A stretch of 5,749 nucleotides of DNA from Cyanobacteriota bacterium. Its GTDB lineage: Bacteria > Cyanobacteriota > Cyanobacteriia > SKYG9. The position numbers and the translations under genes are program-made. The notes under the pieces are model-generated. The model did not search any database. It was not told where the DNA came from and was given only the letters and a program-made list of their open reading frames with translations. The stretch spans positions 1 to 5,749 of the forward strand of contig JANWZG010000255.1 in assembly GCA_025054735.1 (NCBI GenBank), written 5' to 3'. Positions 4,574-5,749 of this stretch are shown here, one piece after another; position 1 is the first letter of the stretch, and each line of letters begins with the position of its first letter.

Positions 4574-5749
4574 ATGAACACACCGTTTGACATTACCCTG
4601 CAAGTTATCATGACGGTAATCGCCGGGGTTAGTGCCCAAGTGCTAGCGGAATACCTAAAGGTACCCGCGATCGTGTTGCTGTTGATATTGGGAATCCTTC
4701 TAGGGCCAGATTGTCTGGGTTGGTTGCACCCAGCCATGCTAGGCCCAGGATTGGATGTCATCATTTCTCTGTTTGTGGCAGTGATTTTGTTTGAAGGAGG
4801 ACTCAGCCTAGATTTGCGTGAACTAGGTAGGGTATCGGGTAGCCTCCGCAACTTGGTCACGATAGGGACATTAATCACACTGATTGGTGGCGGTATGGCT
4901 GCCCACTGGCTAGGTGAGTTTCCCTGGTCGATCGCGTTTCTCTATGCTTCCTTAGTCGTTGTCACCGGGCCAACCGTTATCTCCCCACTATTGCGACAGG
5001 TGCAGGTAGAGCGGCGCGTCGCCACTTTATTAGAGGGCGAAGGTGTCTTGATTGATCCGATTGGGGCCATTCTTGCAGTTGTTGTGCTGAATATTATTCT
5101 TAGCGGTGATGCAGATTTACTTACCATTACTAGCAGCCTGGGGATTCGGTTGGGCATTGGCTTGGCAATTGGGGGCATCGGTGGTCTGCTCTTGGGGCAA
5201 ATTCTTCGCTATGCCAGCTTCCTGTCAGAAGAATTACGCAACCTAGTCGTGTTGGCTGGGGTGTGGGGACTGTATGGCCTATCTCAATTTACCAGCAGTG
5301 AATCAGGACTCATGGCAGTTGTCATTGCTGGCATTGTGGTTGGGAACAGTTCTTCTAGCCTAGCTCAGCGACCCCTACGCCGCTTTAAGGGACAACTGAC
5401 CATATTGGCAGTGTCGTTTCTGTTTATCTTGTTGGCAGCAGACTTGTCAATTGCTAGTGTGTTCGCGTTAGGTTGGGGCAGTGGCTTGACAGTGCTCACC
5501 CTGATGGTGGTTGTTCGTCCACTCAATATCCTAGCCTGTACTTGGAACAGCGACTTGAACTGGCGACAGAAACTATTTTTATCGTGGATTGCACCTAGGG
5601 GTATCATCTCTGCTTCTGTTGCCTCTTTGTTTGCCATCTTGTTGACTGAGCAGGGGATTAATGGTGGTGATGCTATCAAAGCCCTAGTATTTTTGACCAT
5701 TATTGCTACTGTGTTTATCCAAGGATTAACCGCCCGTTGGGTTGCCAAT
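4574..5749 (+). CDS. Cation (Na+)/proton antiporter, NhaP/CPA1-like, N-terminal membrane domain (cut by right edge)
   Basis: An integral membrane protein expected to exchange Na+ (or K+) for H+, for salt and pH balance. The window holds 392 codons and ends exactly on a codon boundary with the frame still open. About a dozen hydrophobic segments run from residue 8 to the end, an almost complete exchanger domain. Landmarks are ILFEGGLSL (71-79), VVVTGPTVISPLL (128-140), TLLEGEGVLIDPIGAI (151-166) with D161 as the likely ion-binding aspartate, the polar loop RRFKGQLT (269-276), LLAADLSIASVF (286-297), and WIAPRGI (338-344) with conserved R342. The ATG at 4574 is the first ATG in this frame (a stop lies at 4517-4519) and matches the family start as I recall it (MNTPFD); no Shine-Dalgarno is seen. 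Cyanobacterial relatives often continue into a cytosolic TrkA-N/RCK-type NAD-binding domain, which would lie beyond the edge. Its leader is long (part of a 510-base gap), so regulation there is possible. The ion specificity cannot be told from sequence. Confidence 0.93.
   Translation, partial: MNTPFDITLQVIMTVIAGVSAQVLAEYLKVPAIVLLLILGILLGPDCLGWLHPAMLGPGLDVIISLFVAVILFEGGLSLDLRELGRVSGSLRNLVTIGTLITLIGGGMAAHWLGEFPWSIAFLYASLVVVTGPTVISPLLRQVQVERRVATLLEGEGVLIDPIGAILAVVVLNIILSGDADLLTITSSLGIRLGIGLAIGGIGGLLLGQILRYASFLSEELRNLVVLAGVWGLYGLSQFTSSESGLMAVVIAGIVVGNSSSSLAQRPLRRFKGQLTILAVSFLFILLAADLSIASVFALGWGSGLTVLTLMVVVRPLNILACTWNSDLNWRQKLFLSWIAPRGIISASVASLFAILLTEQGINGGDAIKALVFLTIIATVFIQGLTARWVAN

Noticed and set aside
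4534..5748. Minus-strand frames opposite the antiporter
   Set aside because: Antisense of a hydrophobic membrane protein gene gives long open frames by codon bias; the plus-strand frame has clear family motifs throughout.

Overview
The window looks like chromosomal DNA from a cyanobacterium. Three perfect copies of the octamer GCGATCGC (HIP1) and many one-base-off variants lie in it. The protein types also fit: an AMIN-domain cell-wall amidase, a GEGVLIDP-type cation/proton antiporter, and a duplicated small protein of cyanobacterial type. Shine-Dalgarno sequences are absent or weak before every start, which is common in cyanobacteria. I see no insertion sequence, CRISPR array, tRNA, rRNA or phage gene.

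Layout, left to right. (1) Positions 1-238, minus strand: the 5' end (79 codons) of a gene resembling the N-terminus of a cyanobacterial DinG/XPD-like helicase; it has a GTG start and runs off the left edge. (2) Positions 239-627: a divergent intergenic region with several small palindromes and repeats. (3) Positions 628-1173, plus: a 181-residue protein of unknown function made of two gapless copies of a domain of about 70 residues. (4) Positions 1320-2609, plus: a secreted coiled-coil protein with a C-terminal M23 (LytM) peptidase domain, laid out like EnvC but with all catalytic residues. (5) Positions 2636-4063, minus: a secreted N-acetylmuramoyl-L-alanine amidase with two N-terminal AMIN-type domains (AmiC type), convergent with the M23 gene and only 26 bases from it. 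(6) Positions 4064-4573: a 510-base divergent gap, possibly holding a decayed or frameshifted small gene at 4165-4364. (7) Positions 4574 to the right edge, plus: 392 codons of an NhaP/CPA1-like Na+/H+ antiporter, cut by the window end.

The centre of the window is a cell-wall remodelling locus. One enzyme (M23) is expected to cut peptide cross-links, and the other (amidase) removes the stem peptide from MurNAc. In other bacteria these two kinds of enzyme cooperate at the division septum. The helicase fragment, the duplicated protein and the antiporter have no obvious link to that function. No complete novel system is evident. The best leads are the duplicated protein of unknown function, the EnvC-like but apparently active peptidase paired with AmiC, the possible broken small gene, and the unusual ion-site residues of the antiporter.
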